Below, in pieces: positions 19,226-26,810 of a stretch of 45,287 nucleotides of DNA; within the stretch, counting starts at the first letter, position 1; every line of letters starts with the position of its first letter. The stretch lies in NCBI GenBank assembly GCA_022841365.1, contig JALHRP010000033.1, positions 1-45,287 of the forward strand, read 5' to 3'. Position numbers and translations under genes: made by a program. The stretch is from Chitinophagaceae bacterium (GTDB lineage: Bacteria > Bacteroidota > Bacteroidia > Chitinophagales > Chitinophagaceae). The notes under the pieces were generated by a model. It searched no databases and was not told the DNA's origin. It saw only the letters and a list, made by a program, of their open reading frames with translations.

Positions 19226-20116
19226 ATGAATTGTAAATTATCATTACTCTTTTTGTTCGTGTTGTTATGCGGAAGTATAAATGAAGGCGCAGCACAGAAA
19301 GTAAGTAAAAAGTTTATTGATTCGCAAACGCCAAAAAATGCTGTTCCTTTGGTTTCGTCCGACTCAATATCAAAAAAAGAGCTCCGGAAAAAATGGAGGC
19401 TTGAATTTTCGGATGAATTCAATGATCATACGGTTGATACATTTAAATGGACCGTTGAAGAATCAATTAAAAAGCGTGTAGATATTACACTGTATGCAGA
19501 CAGTAATCAGATTGAAGAGAAGAACGGTAATATGTATATCTATTACCGCAAATCTCCGGTGAGTGATACAGCGTATAATGCCGGAAGGTTTCATTCAAAA
19601 ACAAAATATGCACCAACGTATGGTTTTATTGAATGTAAAATGCATGTTGTAAAACCGAACGGTCATCAAACCGCATTCTGGATGATGCCGGAAGGTGCAG
19701 GTATGAAAAAAGAAGGAGTGGACGGTACAGCGAATGATGGCGCAGAGATTGATATTGTAGAGGCAACAAAAGAACATGCATTTTCTTTAGGGTTACACTG
19801 GGATGGATATGAAAAGCCGGCACATAAGTCCAACGGGCGCTTGATTAAGGCGCCGGATATGCACAAGACAGAGTATCATATTTATGGTTTTGAGTGGACG
19901 CCTACTTATTTAAAATTTTATTTTGATGGAAAAGTTGTGGCAACGATAACAGATGCCAAACTCATTCCACGTGTAGCTGAGTTTATTTATTTCTCCGGCA
20001 GTTGTTTTGGACAAAATAATTGGGTGGACGGGGATATTCGAAAAAATGAATGGATACAGTCTGGTAATACCGATGAGGCTTATATTGATTACATACGTGT
20101 TTATAAAAGTAAATAA
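19226..20116 (+). CDS. Glycoside hydrolase family 16 endo-hydrolase, exported
   Basis: A 296-residue retaining endo-beta-glycanase. The jelly roll begins near WRLEFSDEFN. The catalytic motif is EIDIVE (nucleophile Glu174, Asp176, acid/base Glu179). This ExDxxE form is the one found in laminarinases, agarases, porphyranases and carrageenases rather than lichenases. HQTAFWMMPE and HIYGFEWTPTYLKFYFDGK are further GH16 marks. An N-terminal signal sequence runs to about GAAQ. There is no carbohydrate-binding module. In this context it probably makes the first cuts in the polymer. Whether the substrate is a galactan or a beta-1,3-glucan cannot be settled here. Confidence 0.92.
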   Translation: MNCKLSLLFLFVLLCGSINEGAAQKVSKKFIDSQTPKNAVPLVSSDSISKKELRKKWRLEFSDEFNDHTVDTFKWTVEESIKKRVDITLYADSNQIEEKNGNMYIYYRKSPVSDTAYNAGRFHSKTKYAPTYGFIECKMHVVKPNGHQTAFWMMPEGAGMKKEGVDGTANDGAEIDIVEATKEHAFSLGLHWDGYEKPAHKSNGRLIKAPDMHKTEYHIYGFEWTPTYLKFYFDGKVVATITDAKLIPRVAEFIYFSGSCFGQNNWVDGDIRKNEWIQSGNTDEAYIDYIRVYKSK

Positions 20117-20139
20117 ATTTTTCAGGATGAAGTATGAGT

Positions 20140-20160
20140 GCTGACATGGTCGGAGTCAGC
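20140..20160. repeat. Inverted repeat upstream of the FGE gene
   Basis: Arms GCTGAC and GTCAGC with a 9-base loop lie 24 bp after the GH16 stop and before the candidate FGE promoter. No T-tract follows. It could be a weak 3' hairpin. Confidence 0.3.
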
Positions 20161-20186
20161 TAATAGTATTCATGCAGGATCAAAAA

Positions 20187-20216
20187 TTGAATTATTATTT
20201 TAGTTGTTTACATTCG
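20187..20216 (+). promoter_or_regulatory. Candidate Bacteroidota-type promoter for FGE gene
   Basis: TTG at 20187-20189, then 19 bases, then TACATTCG at 20209-20216, which is one mismatch from TAnnTTTG. The expected transcription start is near 20223, which fits the FGE start at 20258. If real, the FGE gene can be expressed apart from the rest of the locus. Confidence 0.4.
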
Positions 20217-20257
20217 TTTTAGCAATGACAATAGTATATATCAATTTTAACGTTCGA

Positions 20258-21397
20258 ATGTGTGAGAGGTTATTTACGAATGCTCTTTTCAGCAGTTGCG
20301 TTTTAGTAACCCTGTGCATGATGTTTTTCACGGGGTGCAATAATTCTGCCAGCTCATCAGATACGGTTAGCGATTCAGTTCACTCCTGCATGCCGGCACA
20401 ACGCCGTTTTTTATCACAGGACAGTATAGAAGTAAACAGCACAGACAGCAGTTTACTTGAAGGAATGGTGTTAATCCCGGCTGGTACTTTTGAAATGGGA
20501 GCAGATAATGATCAGGCTTCTGCAGATGAATACCCGAAACATAATGTAACCGTTGATGCATTTTACATGGATGTAACTGAAGTTACGAATGCACAGTTCC
20601 AAAAATTTGTTGATGCTACCGGATACATCACAACTGCAGAACGTAAACCCGATTGGGAAGAATTAAAAAAATCAGTACCACCCGGTACGCCCAAGCCGCC
20701 AGATAGTGTATTGATAGCGGCATCATTGGTATTTAAACAAGGTAATGGTCCTGTTGATTTAAATAATTACGCACAATGGTGGAGTTGGGTAGCAGGTGCT
20801 GACTGGAAGCATCCGGAAGGTCCGGGAAGTAATATCAAAGGCAAAGAAAATTTTCCGGTAGTGCATGTTAGCTGGGACGATGCAATGGCTTATTGCAAAT
20901 GGGCCGGAAAGCGATTGCCCACAGAAGCAGAGTGGGAGTATGCTGCAAGAGGCGGCTTGAAGAAAAATATTTATCCATGGGGTAATGAACATGTAAATGC
21001 AGGTACTCCAAAAACAAACAGCTGGGAAGGAAAGTTTCCTTATTTGAATGAACAAAAAGACGGGTATGTAAAATATGCACCGGTACAATCATACAACTGT
21101 AACAGTTACGGTTTGTTTGATATGGCAGGTAATGTGTGGGAGTGGTGCAGTGATTGGTACGATCATAATTATTACCAATCAATCGCAAACATAACTGCAA
21201 TAAACCCTGCGGGACCCAAAAAAAGTTTTGATCCGCAGGATCCTTATACCCCTAAAAAAGTATTGCGTGGCGGGAGTTTTCTCTGCAACGACAGTTACTG
21301 CAGCGGTTACCGTGTTGCCAGAAGAATGAAAAGCAGCCCCGATACCGGATTGGAACATACCGGCTTCAGATGTGTAAAGGATGTTCCCGAAAAGTAA
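20258..21397 (+). CDS. Formylglycine-generating enzyme (SUMF1/FGE family), lipoprotein
   Basis: This protein would oxidise the catalytic Cys of sulfatases to formylglycine. The FGE-sulfatase domain runs from LEGMVLIPAGTFEMGAD to the C-terminus, with YMDVTEVTNAQFQKFVDATG, FPVVHVSWDDAMAYCKWAGK, RLPTEAEWEYAARGG and MAGNVWEWCSDWYD. The catalytic cysteine pair of true FGEs is present in LRGGSFLCNDSYCSGYR (CxxxxC, as in human SUMF1), which many FGE-like relatives lack. The frame opens at a TTG (20204). The ATG at 20258 gives a lipoprotein signal with lipobox FFTGC at about residue 27. Membrane anchoring would place it outside the cytoplasm, where exported sulfatases arrive. The two S1 sulfatases upstream are its obvious clients. 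Confidence 0.9.
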   Translation: MCERLFTNALFSSCVLVTLCMMFFTGCNNSASSSDTVSDSVHSCMPAQRRFLSQDSIEVNSTDSSLLEGMVLIPAGTFEMGADNDQASADEYPKHNVTVDAFYMDVTEVTNAQFQKFVDATGYITTAERKPDWEELKKSVPPGTPKPPDSVLIAASLVFKQGNGPVDLNNYAQWWSWVAGADWKHPEGPGSNIKGKENFPVVHVSWDDAMAYCKWAGKRLPTEAEWEYAARGGLKKNIYPWGNEHVNAGTPKTNSWEGKFPYLNEQKDGYVKYAPVQSYNCNSYGLFDMAGNVWEWCSDWYDHNYYQSIANITAINPAGPKKSFDPQDPYTPKKVLRGGSFLCNDSYCSGYRVARRMKSSPDTGLEHTGFRCVKDVPEK

Positions 21398-21427
21398 TAA
21401 CATCAAAGCGTTTGTTTCAGGGAAAAA

Positions 21428-21461
21428 GATCGTCGCCAGACAAACGATCCGGTTCTTTTTT
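21428..21461 (+). terminator. Candidate terminator after FGE gene
   Basis: Arms GATCGT and ACGATC (6 bp, 10-base loop) are followed within 3 bases by a T-rich run (TTCTTTTTT). It lies about 30 bp after the FGE stop. The stem is short, so confidence is moderate. Confidence 0.45.
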
Positions 21462-21543
21462 ATAGAGCAGTTTAATTATTTCATAAGCGGAGGGCTCATT
21501 CATTTATTTGTTTCTATTCTGCGAGTGATGAAAGCAGAAGGGT

Positions 21544-21559
21544 ATGTAAGTGCTTACAT
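21544..21559. promoter_or_regulatory. Palindrome upstream of galK (site 1)
   Basis: Perfect 7-bp arms ATGTAAG and CTTACAT around a 2-base centre. It contains the half-site TGTAA, shared with the palindrome at 21657-21674. Confidence 0.4.
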
Positions 21560-21574
21560 CAAAAAAAAGGCATA

Positions 21575-21596
21575 GGTATATTCAAAAACATATACC
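21575..21596. promoter_or_regulatory. Inverted repeat upstream of galK (site 2)
   Basis: Perfect 7-bp arms GGTATAT and ATATACC with an 8-base spacer, 15 bp after site 1. It could be a regulator site; no T-run follows that would suggest a terminator. Confidence 0.35.
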
Positions 21597-21656
21597 CTAC
21601 ACATGTTTTGAAATGAATCAAATGGAATAATTTATGAAACAAATAATATTTAAATG

Positions 21657-21674
21657 TTTTGTAATCTTACAAAA
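21657..21674. promoter_or_regulatory. 18-bp palindrome upstream of galK (site 3)
   Basis: Perfect 8-bp arms TTTTGTAA and TTACAAAA around TC. The dyad ends 91 bp before the galK ATG and looks like a transcription-factor operator. The TGTAA...TTACA core is shared with site 1, but with a different spacer (2 versus 4 bases). Confidence 0.5.
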
Positions 21675-21765
21675 GTTTAAACCGGTAGTAAATATTACTT
21701 CTTTGCAGTGTTTTTGAAGCAGCAGTTGCTTTCATAATTGACGGGGGAGTACTAAAAATTTATAC

Positions 21766-22923
21766 ATGCACACAAAAGATACCATTAAACAAGCGTTCAT
21801 TCGTCAGTTTTCTGTTGAACCACTCATCGTCCGCTCACCCGGCCGCATCAATATCATTGGCGAACATACCGATTACAATGATGGATTTGTATTGCCTGCA
21901 GCAATTGACAAAGCCGCTTATATAGCCATCAGCCTGCGTAACGATGATGAAATCCATTTACTAGCACATGATCTCAACGAATCATTTTCAACAACCATCA
22001 GTGATTTAAAACCGGTAGGCGATATCAGCTGGCCCAATTATATGCTGGGCAGTGCGGCGCAGTTTCTGAAACGGGGAATACAGTTAAAAGGATTTAATGC
22101 AGTCCTCTCAAGCGATGTGCCAATGGGAGCAGGTTTGTCTTCTTCTGCTGCAGTTGAATGTGCTGTTGTGTTTGCATTAAATGAATTGCTGGGTGCAAAA
22201 CTCGACCGCATTACCATGGTGCAGATGGCGCAAAAAGCAGAACATGAATACGCCGGTGTGATGTGCGGTATTATGGATCAGTTTGCATCCATGATGGGCA
22301 AAAAAGATCATGTTATACAATTAGATTGCCGCACGCTGCATTACGAATACAAACCGTTTAAACTGGATGGGTATAAAATTCTGTTGCTGAATACCAACGT
22401 AAAGCATTCGCTTGCTTCAAGTGAATACAATACACGCAGAAAAGAATGCACACAGGCTGTTCAATGGATACAGGAGCATCATCCCGAAGTAAAAGCATTG
22501 AGAGATGCAGATGAAACAATGCTTGATAAATATGTATTGCCCAAAGATGCATTGATTGATAAACGCAGCCGTTTTGTGGTGCAGGAAATCAACCGGCTTT
22601 TAACAGGTTGTACAGATCTGGAGAAGGGTGATACAAAAGCACTTGGTGCAAAAATGTTTCAAACACATCAGGGCCTCAGCGAAATGTATGCAGTGAGTTG
22701 TAAAGAACTCGATTGGCTGGCAGATCAGGTAAAAAATAATCCGGCAGTGATGGGTGCACGTATGATGGGTGGCGGCTTTGGTGGTTGTACCATCAACTTA
22801 ATAAAAGAAGAAGCCATTGCACCACTTATACAAACCTTGCAGCCAGCTTACGAAGCAGCCATGCATCTGCCGCTCACTTATTACATCGCAACAATTGAAA
22901 ACGGAACAGAAATAATTGCATAA
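21766..22923 (+). CDS. galK: Galactokinase
   Basis: Phosphorylates alpha-D-galactose to galactose 1-phosphate in the Leloir pathway, in the cytoplasm. The 385-residue length is normal. Diagnostic motifs are the galactokinase signature GRINIIGEHTDYNDGFVLP near residue 28, the GHMP ATP-binding loop VPMGAGLSSSAAVE, and the C-terminal GHMP motif MGARMMGGGFGGCTI. It is followed after 3 bp by galT, so the pair is an operon ended by the terminator at 23986. Neither galE nor galM is in the window. Its position next to a locus with GH2 beta-galactosidase-type enzymes suggests galactose is a product of that locus. Confidence 0.97.
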   Translation: MHTKDTIKQAFIRQFSVEPLIVRSPGRINIIGEHTDYNDGFVLPAAIDKAAYIAISLRNDDEIHLLAHDLNESFSTTISDLKPVGDISWPNYMLGSAAQFLKRGIQLKGFNAVLSSDVPMGAGLSSSAAVECAVVFALNELLGAKLDRITMVQMAQKAEHEYAGVMCGIMDQFASMMGKKDHVIQLDCRTLHYEYKPFKLDGYKILLLNTNVKHSLASSEYNTRRKECTQAVQWIQEHHPEVKALRDADETMLDKYVLPKDALIDKRSRFVVQEINRLLTGCTDLEKGDTKALGAKMFQTHQGLSEMYAVSCKELDWLADQVKNNPAVMGARMMGGGFGGCTINLIKEEAIAPLIQTLQPAYEAAMHLPLTYYIATIENGTEIIA

Positions 22924-22926
22924 ACC

Positions 22927-23967
22927 ATGTTTGATTTAAAAGAACATTCTCATACAAGGAAAAATATTCTTACCGGCGACTGGATTTTGGTATCACCACA
23001 TCGCATGAAACGCCCATGGCAGGGCAAGGTTGAAGATCTTCCTGCAGATGACCGGCCGCAATATGATGCCGGTTGTTATTTATGCCCCGGTAATAAACGG
23101 TCTGATGGTACAGTTAATCCGGTATATGAAAACGCTTATGTATTTACCAACGATTTTTCTGCGTTGCTGGCAGATACACCCGACGGTGAATACAACAATG
23201 CATCGTTGCTGATGGCAAAAAGTGAAAGCGGAATTTGTAAAGTGATTTGTTTTTCACCCGATCACAGTTTAACGTTGCCACGCATGAGTGAACAGGCCAT
23301 AGAAAAAGTAATTGAACTGTGGCAGCAGGAGTTTACAGAACTGTCTCAACACAGTTATATCAAATACATCCAGATTTTTGAAAACAAAGGAGAGATCATG
23401 GGTTGCAGCAATCCGCATCCGCATGGACAAATATGGGCTTCATCATCCATTCCATTAGAACTTTCTAAAGAAACCACTCAACAACAGTTGTATTATAACA
23501 GCAACGGTAAAAGTTTGCTGGGCGATTATTTACAGATTGAACTGCAGCAACAGGAACGTATTGTTGTTGAGAACGAACATTTTGCAGCGCTGGTTCCTTT
23601 CTGGGCGGTATGGCCTTATGAGACAATGATCATCAGCAAACGGCATGTGCAACATCTGCTTCAGTTTACCGATGTAGAAAAAGCATCGCTTGCTTCGCTG
23701 TTAAAAAAACTCACCACTAAATACGATAACCTCTTTAATGTATCGTTCCCTTATTCTGCAGGTATGCATCAGGCACCGGTAAACGATGGTGCACATGAAG
23801 AATGGCATTGGCATATGCATTTTTATCCGCCGTTATTACGCAGCGCTACCGTTAAAAAATTTATGGTGGGGTATGAAATGCTGGCTAATCCGCAACGGGA
23901 TATTACAGCCGAGACAGCTGCTTCGGCACTCCGCTCATTACCGGAAGTACATTATAAAGACAAGTAG
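22927..23967 (+). CDS. galT: Galactose-1-phosphate uridylyltransferase
   Basis: Transfers UMP from UDP-glucose to galactose 1-phosphate, the second Leloir step. At 346 residues it has the family length. The active-site motif NPHPHGQIW is intact, with His166 as the uridylylated nucleophile, and Cys50/Cys53 in GCYLCPGN are the usual zinc-binding pair. The C-terminal HWHMHFYPPLLRS is also conserved in GalT. It starts 3 bp after galK and is followed at once by a strong terminator. Confidence 0.97.
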   Translation: MFDLKEHSHTRKNILTGDWILVSPHRMKRPWQGKVEDLPADDRPQYDAGCYLCPGNKRSDGTVNPVYENAYVFTNDFSALLADTPDGEYNNASLLMAKSESGICKVICFSPDHSLTLPRMSEQAIEKVIELWQQEFTELSQHSYIKYIQIFENKGEIMGCSNPHPHGQIWASSSIPLELSKETTQQQLYYNSNGKSLLGDYLQIELQQQERIVVENEHFAALVPFWAVWPYETMIISKRHVQHLLQFTDVEKASLASLLKKLTTKYDNLFNVSFPYSAGMHQAPVNDGAHEEWHWHMHFYPPLLRSATVKKFMVGYEMLANPQRDITAETAASALRSLPEVHYKDK

Positions 23968-23985
23968 GTGCAAATGCTATCAAAT

Positions 23986-24025
23986 AAAAAAGGATAAACC
24001 GGTTGATCAGTTTATCCTTTTTTTT
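23986..24025 (+). terminator. Rho-independent terminator of galKT
   Basis: Near-perfect stem AAAAAGGATAAAC / GTTTATCCTTTTT with a 10-base loop, running into a tract of T residues. It begins about 20 bp after the galT stop and marks the right end of the sugar-use region. Confidence 0.9.
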
Positions 24026-24188
24026 GTGTATCCAACTTTACAATTCTCGAACCATTTTATACTTGATTTGACAAGGCTGGCGAACCTTGTGACGGCATAG
24101 GATTAAGGCAGAAGTTTTTATTAACTGATTTTAAATACTTTAGAAAAAGTAAAACCACTATATAATTTATTGAACTTGTATTTCACCC

Positions 24189-25652
24189 TCACGCCTCATC
24201 ATACACCACCATCACATTAAAATCAAATTTATCTGCAGTGCCTGTCAATTCTATTGTAACCTGTATGGGATAATCTTTTTTGTAAGGTGATTTTTCCCAA
24301 AGGCTATCTGGAATTTTTATTGACTGGCTTAATGAAAACACAGGCTGATAATTATTCGGGGTGTTATATGAAGAAACGGAATAAGATTGGCTTACTTTCA
24401 TCCCATTACTAGTTACACATCTAACTTCAATCATCAATGCGTTTTTTATCAGTTGAGCAGCCCATTCATCAGGGTGCGACCAGGTGAATAATGGGGTGAG
24501 TATTATTTTTTTAATCTCAATGAACGACCCCAAGTTGACTAATGTAATTTCTTTTTTCCTTTCTGTATTTGTAAAGCGCATGGCTGCATCTTTTTTTATA
24601 GACGCCGTTCCTTCAATACTGTAATTGGTACTTGCCCCGGCGCCATGCATTACAAGTAGTTTGTCTTTCACCATACCGGTAAGTATCCGTTTCACTGTTG
24701 GTAAAGGGATGCTTAATTTTTCTGCTATTTCGCCTGATTGAGAACCCGGATGATTTTCAATGTATGAATATATTTTTTTCTCTCTTATTGAAAGCTTTCC
24801 GCTTTTTGTTTGCACCTCTAACTTCGTCATCAATTGGCTTTGGATGTTCTTCAGGCAATCTAAAAAAAACAATACCCAGGGATAAACATCTTCACCCGGC
24901 CTTTGCCGCTGGCACTGCATTAAAATTTTATAGTATTCCGATTTACGGTTTTCAATTTCATGTTCAAAGCTTACATACTGCACCCATGAATATCCATGTT
25001 TAAGCAATAATAATGTTCCCAGCAAACGGCTCAATCTTCCATTACCATCCTGAAATGGATGGATACTCAAAAAGTTATACACAAATATGGCGGCTTTTAT
25101 CAAAGGCAATGTTTGTGTATCAGATTTATACCAGGTTATTAAATTACTCATAGCATCTTCGGTAGCAAGACCCGGCTCTGTTGTTTTAAAAACAACATGT
25201 TTTGAGCCATCTGCATTTACTGCTTCCACCACATTACTATGTTGCTTATAGTTTCCTTTATGCCAGCTATCTTTTTCGCTATGCTTCATCAGAGTATTAT
25301 GCAGATGTTTCAAATTACTTTCTGTAATTTCTACATCCCTGAATGATTCTGCTATCAACTCCAGTGCTTCAAAATAGCCTGCTACTTCCTGATGGTCCCG
25401 TTCTTCCAATTTTGAAATGGCAAGATTTTTTATCAGCACTTCCACTTCATCATCTGTCATTTTAGAACCTTCAATACGTGTAGAGGCACCTACACTCCGG
25501 ACAGTGGCGATAGATTTCAGTTGCTTTAGTGTTTGACCTTCCCTTTTTTCAATTGTTGCCCATGAGGCATCAAACCGGTCTAACTGACTGATTTGGTTGG
25601 TCAAGTGCATCCAATTTGGTTCAAAAGTGAAGGTATAAATCGAGTTTGACAT
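24189..25652 (-). CDS. Fic-domain protein (class II, autoinhibited) with winged-helix and extra C-terminal domain
   Basis: A 487-residue Fic protein, probably an AMP-transferase or related nucleotidyl transferase acting on a protein. The Fic_N region at residues 1-90 carries the inhibitory motif STRIEG (S57, E61, G62; pattern S/TxxxEG), and the Fic core holds HPFQDGNGRLSR (His198), with all catalytic positions intact. Residues 285-355 look like a winged helix (IREKKIYSYIENHPG, EIAEKLSIPLPTVKRILTGM), common at the C-terminus of this group. Residues 360-487 form a further domain that I do not recognise. The gene stands alone on the minus strand between the galKT terminator and a recombinase remnant, and its leader contains the ordered repeat array at 25662-25756, possibly its own operator. 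No antitoxin gene is adjacent, consistent with built-in inhibition. Confidence 0.9.
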   Translation of the reverse strand: MSNSIYTFTFEPNWMHLTNQISQLDRFDASWATIEKREGQTLKQLKSIATVRSVGASTRIEGSKMTDDEVEVLIKNLAISKLEERDHQEVAGYFEALELIAESFRDVEITESNLKHLHNTLMKHSEKDSWHKGNYKQHSNVVEAVNADGSKHVVFKTTEPGLATEDAMSNLITWYKSDTQTLPLIKAAIFVYNFLSIHPFQDGNGRLSRLLGTLLLLKHGYSWVQYVSFEHEIENRKSEYYKILMQCQRQRPGEDVYPWVLFFLDCLKNIQSQLMTKLEVQTKSGKLSIREKKIYSYIENHPGSQSGEIAEKLSIPLPTVKRILTGMVKDKLLVMHGAGASTNYSIEGTASIKKDAAMRFTNTERKKEITLVNLGSFIEIKKIILTPLFTWSHPDEWAAQLIKNALMIEVRCVTSNGMKVSQSYSVSSYNTPNNYQPVFSLSQSIKIPDSLWEKSPYKKDYPIQVTIELTGTADKFDFNVMVVYDEA

Positions 25653-25661
25653 ATTTTAATA

Positions 25662-25756
25662 ATACGATTTGATACGCTAATGTACGATTTTAGCTCGAAA
25701 TTAAAAATGAAAAATGATTCGATTTGAAACGATTTTATACGATAATGATTCGAAAT
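25662..25756. repeat. Two 40-bp blocks of four CG-phased units in the Fic leader
   Basis: Block 1 (25662-25701) and block 2 (25717-25756) are both 40 bases long and match at 29 of 40 positions. Each holds four units centred on CG, with cores such as TACGATTT, TTCGATTT and TCGAAAT. The CG steps lie at 25665, 25675, 25685, 25696 and at 25720, 25730, 25740, 25751, so both blocks have the same 10-10-11 spacing, one DNA turn per unit. The array starts 10 bp before the Fic ATG. A TAATTTCG at 25703-25696 (minus strand) is one mismatch from TAnnTTTG and could be the promoter core. This fits an operator bound by a multimer, perhaps through the Fic winged helix; that binding is inference. Confidence 0.75.
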
Positions 25757-26111
25757 AGCTGGTATGTTTTAAATATGTGTTCACTTGTGCCAAGAATCAA
25801 AGAGCTTTTTAGGATACTATGAAAAACAACAGCAAGGCATGTTGAATGAATGGACAGATTCTGTTTGGAATGAATAATTCAAGCGTTAGTTGACAATAAG
25901 TAACAAGAGAATAAATAATTTTTATACCGGCTCTTTCATCTCTATTTATCTTTTGTTGCGACGCTCAGTTCGTCGTTTTGTTCACCTATCATCAAAGACT
26001 TGGCGCAATCCTTTCGCTGTTTATATAAATCGTTACGTCTACGTTCCAAACAAAATGACGAAACCATTGCGCCGGATAAAGATATTGGAATTGCGATTGG
26101 CTATCATATAA
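25757..26111. other. Degenerate intergenic stretch
   Basis: About 355 bases without a convincing gene. Short open frames exist on the + strand (73 codons at 25890-26111, and another frame ending in DKDIGIAIGYHIR before a TGA at 26114) but neither shows a recognisable family or proper start. The stretch probably contains eroded coding sequence from the element that left the recombinase remnant. Confidence 0.4.
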
Positions 26112-26706
26112 GATGAATTAAACTATCCAGCAAAACACAATTCCAAAAACTATAAAGCAGAAAATGCAAACCAGTAGTTTTCAAGTGAACTTAAAAAATT
26201 AGTTCCAAAACCGGGTACGACTGAAGTTTATAAAATTGTTTTGCAGGAAGAATTTAAAGCCCAAACAAAGTCTCAGCGGGAAGATTTAAAGCAGGTAAAG
26301 GAAACCTTAGAAAAAGCCACTACAGAGCTTGCACATGCTCGTAAATTGCTTTTAGCAAACGAGATTGAGCCATCAGAATATAGGTCAATAAAATTTGAGT
26401 ATGAAAAGAGAATTACCGGGCTTGAATCAAAACTGATAGAATTGTCAAAGGAGGGAAAAAGCATAGAACCCTTTTTGAATAAAGCATTATCAACATTGAC
26501 ATCCTTAGATAAATTATACGAAAAAGCAGACAACAAAGCCAAAATAGAAATGATTGGGTCGATATTCGAAAAACTCGTTTTTGACGGATTTCAATATCGA
26601 ACCGCCAGATTAAACGAAGCTGTTCAACTAATATACAGTCTGGGTAAGGGTTTCAGCCAAAATGAAAATGGACAAACCGAATCAATTTTCGATTTGTCCA
26701 CTTCAG

Positions 26707-26790
26707 TGCCCGGGACTGGATTCGAACCAGCACGTCCTTTCGAACACCACCACCTCAAAGTGGCTTGTCTACCAATTTCAACACCCGGGC
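26707..26790 (-). tRNA. tRNA-Leu (anticodon GAG)
   Basis: An 84-nt class II tRNA without encoded CCA. The acceptor arms GCCCGGG / CCCGGGC pair fully with discriminator A. The D-arm has the tRNA-Leu pattern AATTGGTAGACA. The anticodon stem CCACT/GGTGG encloses loop TTGAGGT, giving anticodon GAG. A long variable arm is present, and the T-loop is TTCGAATC. Its 3' end faces the recombinase remnant and is probably the former attachment site. Confidence 0.93.
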
Positions 26791-26792
26791 AA

Positions 26793-26810
26793 AAGAGTTC
26801 TTCAACTCTT
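26793..26810 (-). terminator. Small hairpin between the sensor kinase gene and tRNA-Leu
   Basis: On the minus strand, arms AAGAGTT and AACTCTT with a 4-base loop are followed by TTTT at the tRNA 5' edge. It could end the kinase transcript, or be a processing hairpin if kinase and tRNA are co-transcribed. The stem is weak and the T-run very short. Confidence 0.3.

Larger units (their letters stand above)
21398..21765. other. Intergenic region between FGE and galK
   Basis: These 368 bases hold no convincing gene; a 64-codon frame at 21381-21575 has no family features and starts inside the FGE gene. The region contains a hairpin followed by T residues and three perfect short palindromes, listed separately, and presumably the galKT promoter. 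Confidence 0.6.

Noticed and set aside
21381-21575. 64-codon + strand frame after the FGE gene
   Set aside because: It begins inside the FGE gene, has no family features and overlaps a likely terminator and a palindrome.
24040-24060. Possible left attachment site (CGAACCA after galT resembling the tRNA-Leu T-loop)
   Set aside because: Only seven bases match the tRNA 3' region and serine recombinase cores are too short to recognise by eye, so it is within chance.
25662-25756. CRISPR-like array
   Set aside because: Units are about 10 bases and diverged, with no spacers and no cas genes; an operator array fits better.
25890-26111. 73-codon + strand frame upstream of the recombinase remnant
   Set aside because: No recognisable domain or plausible leader; the region looks eroded in several frames.
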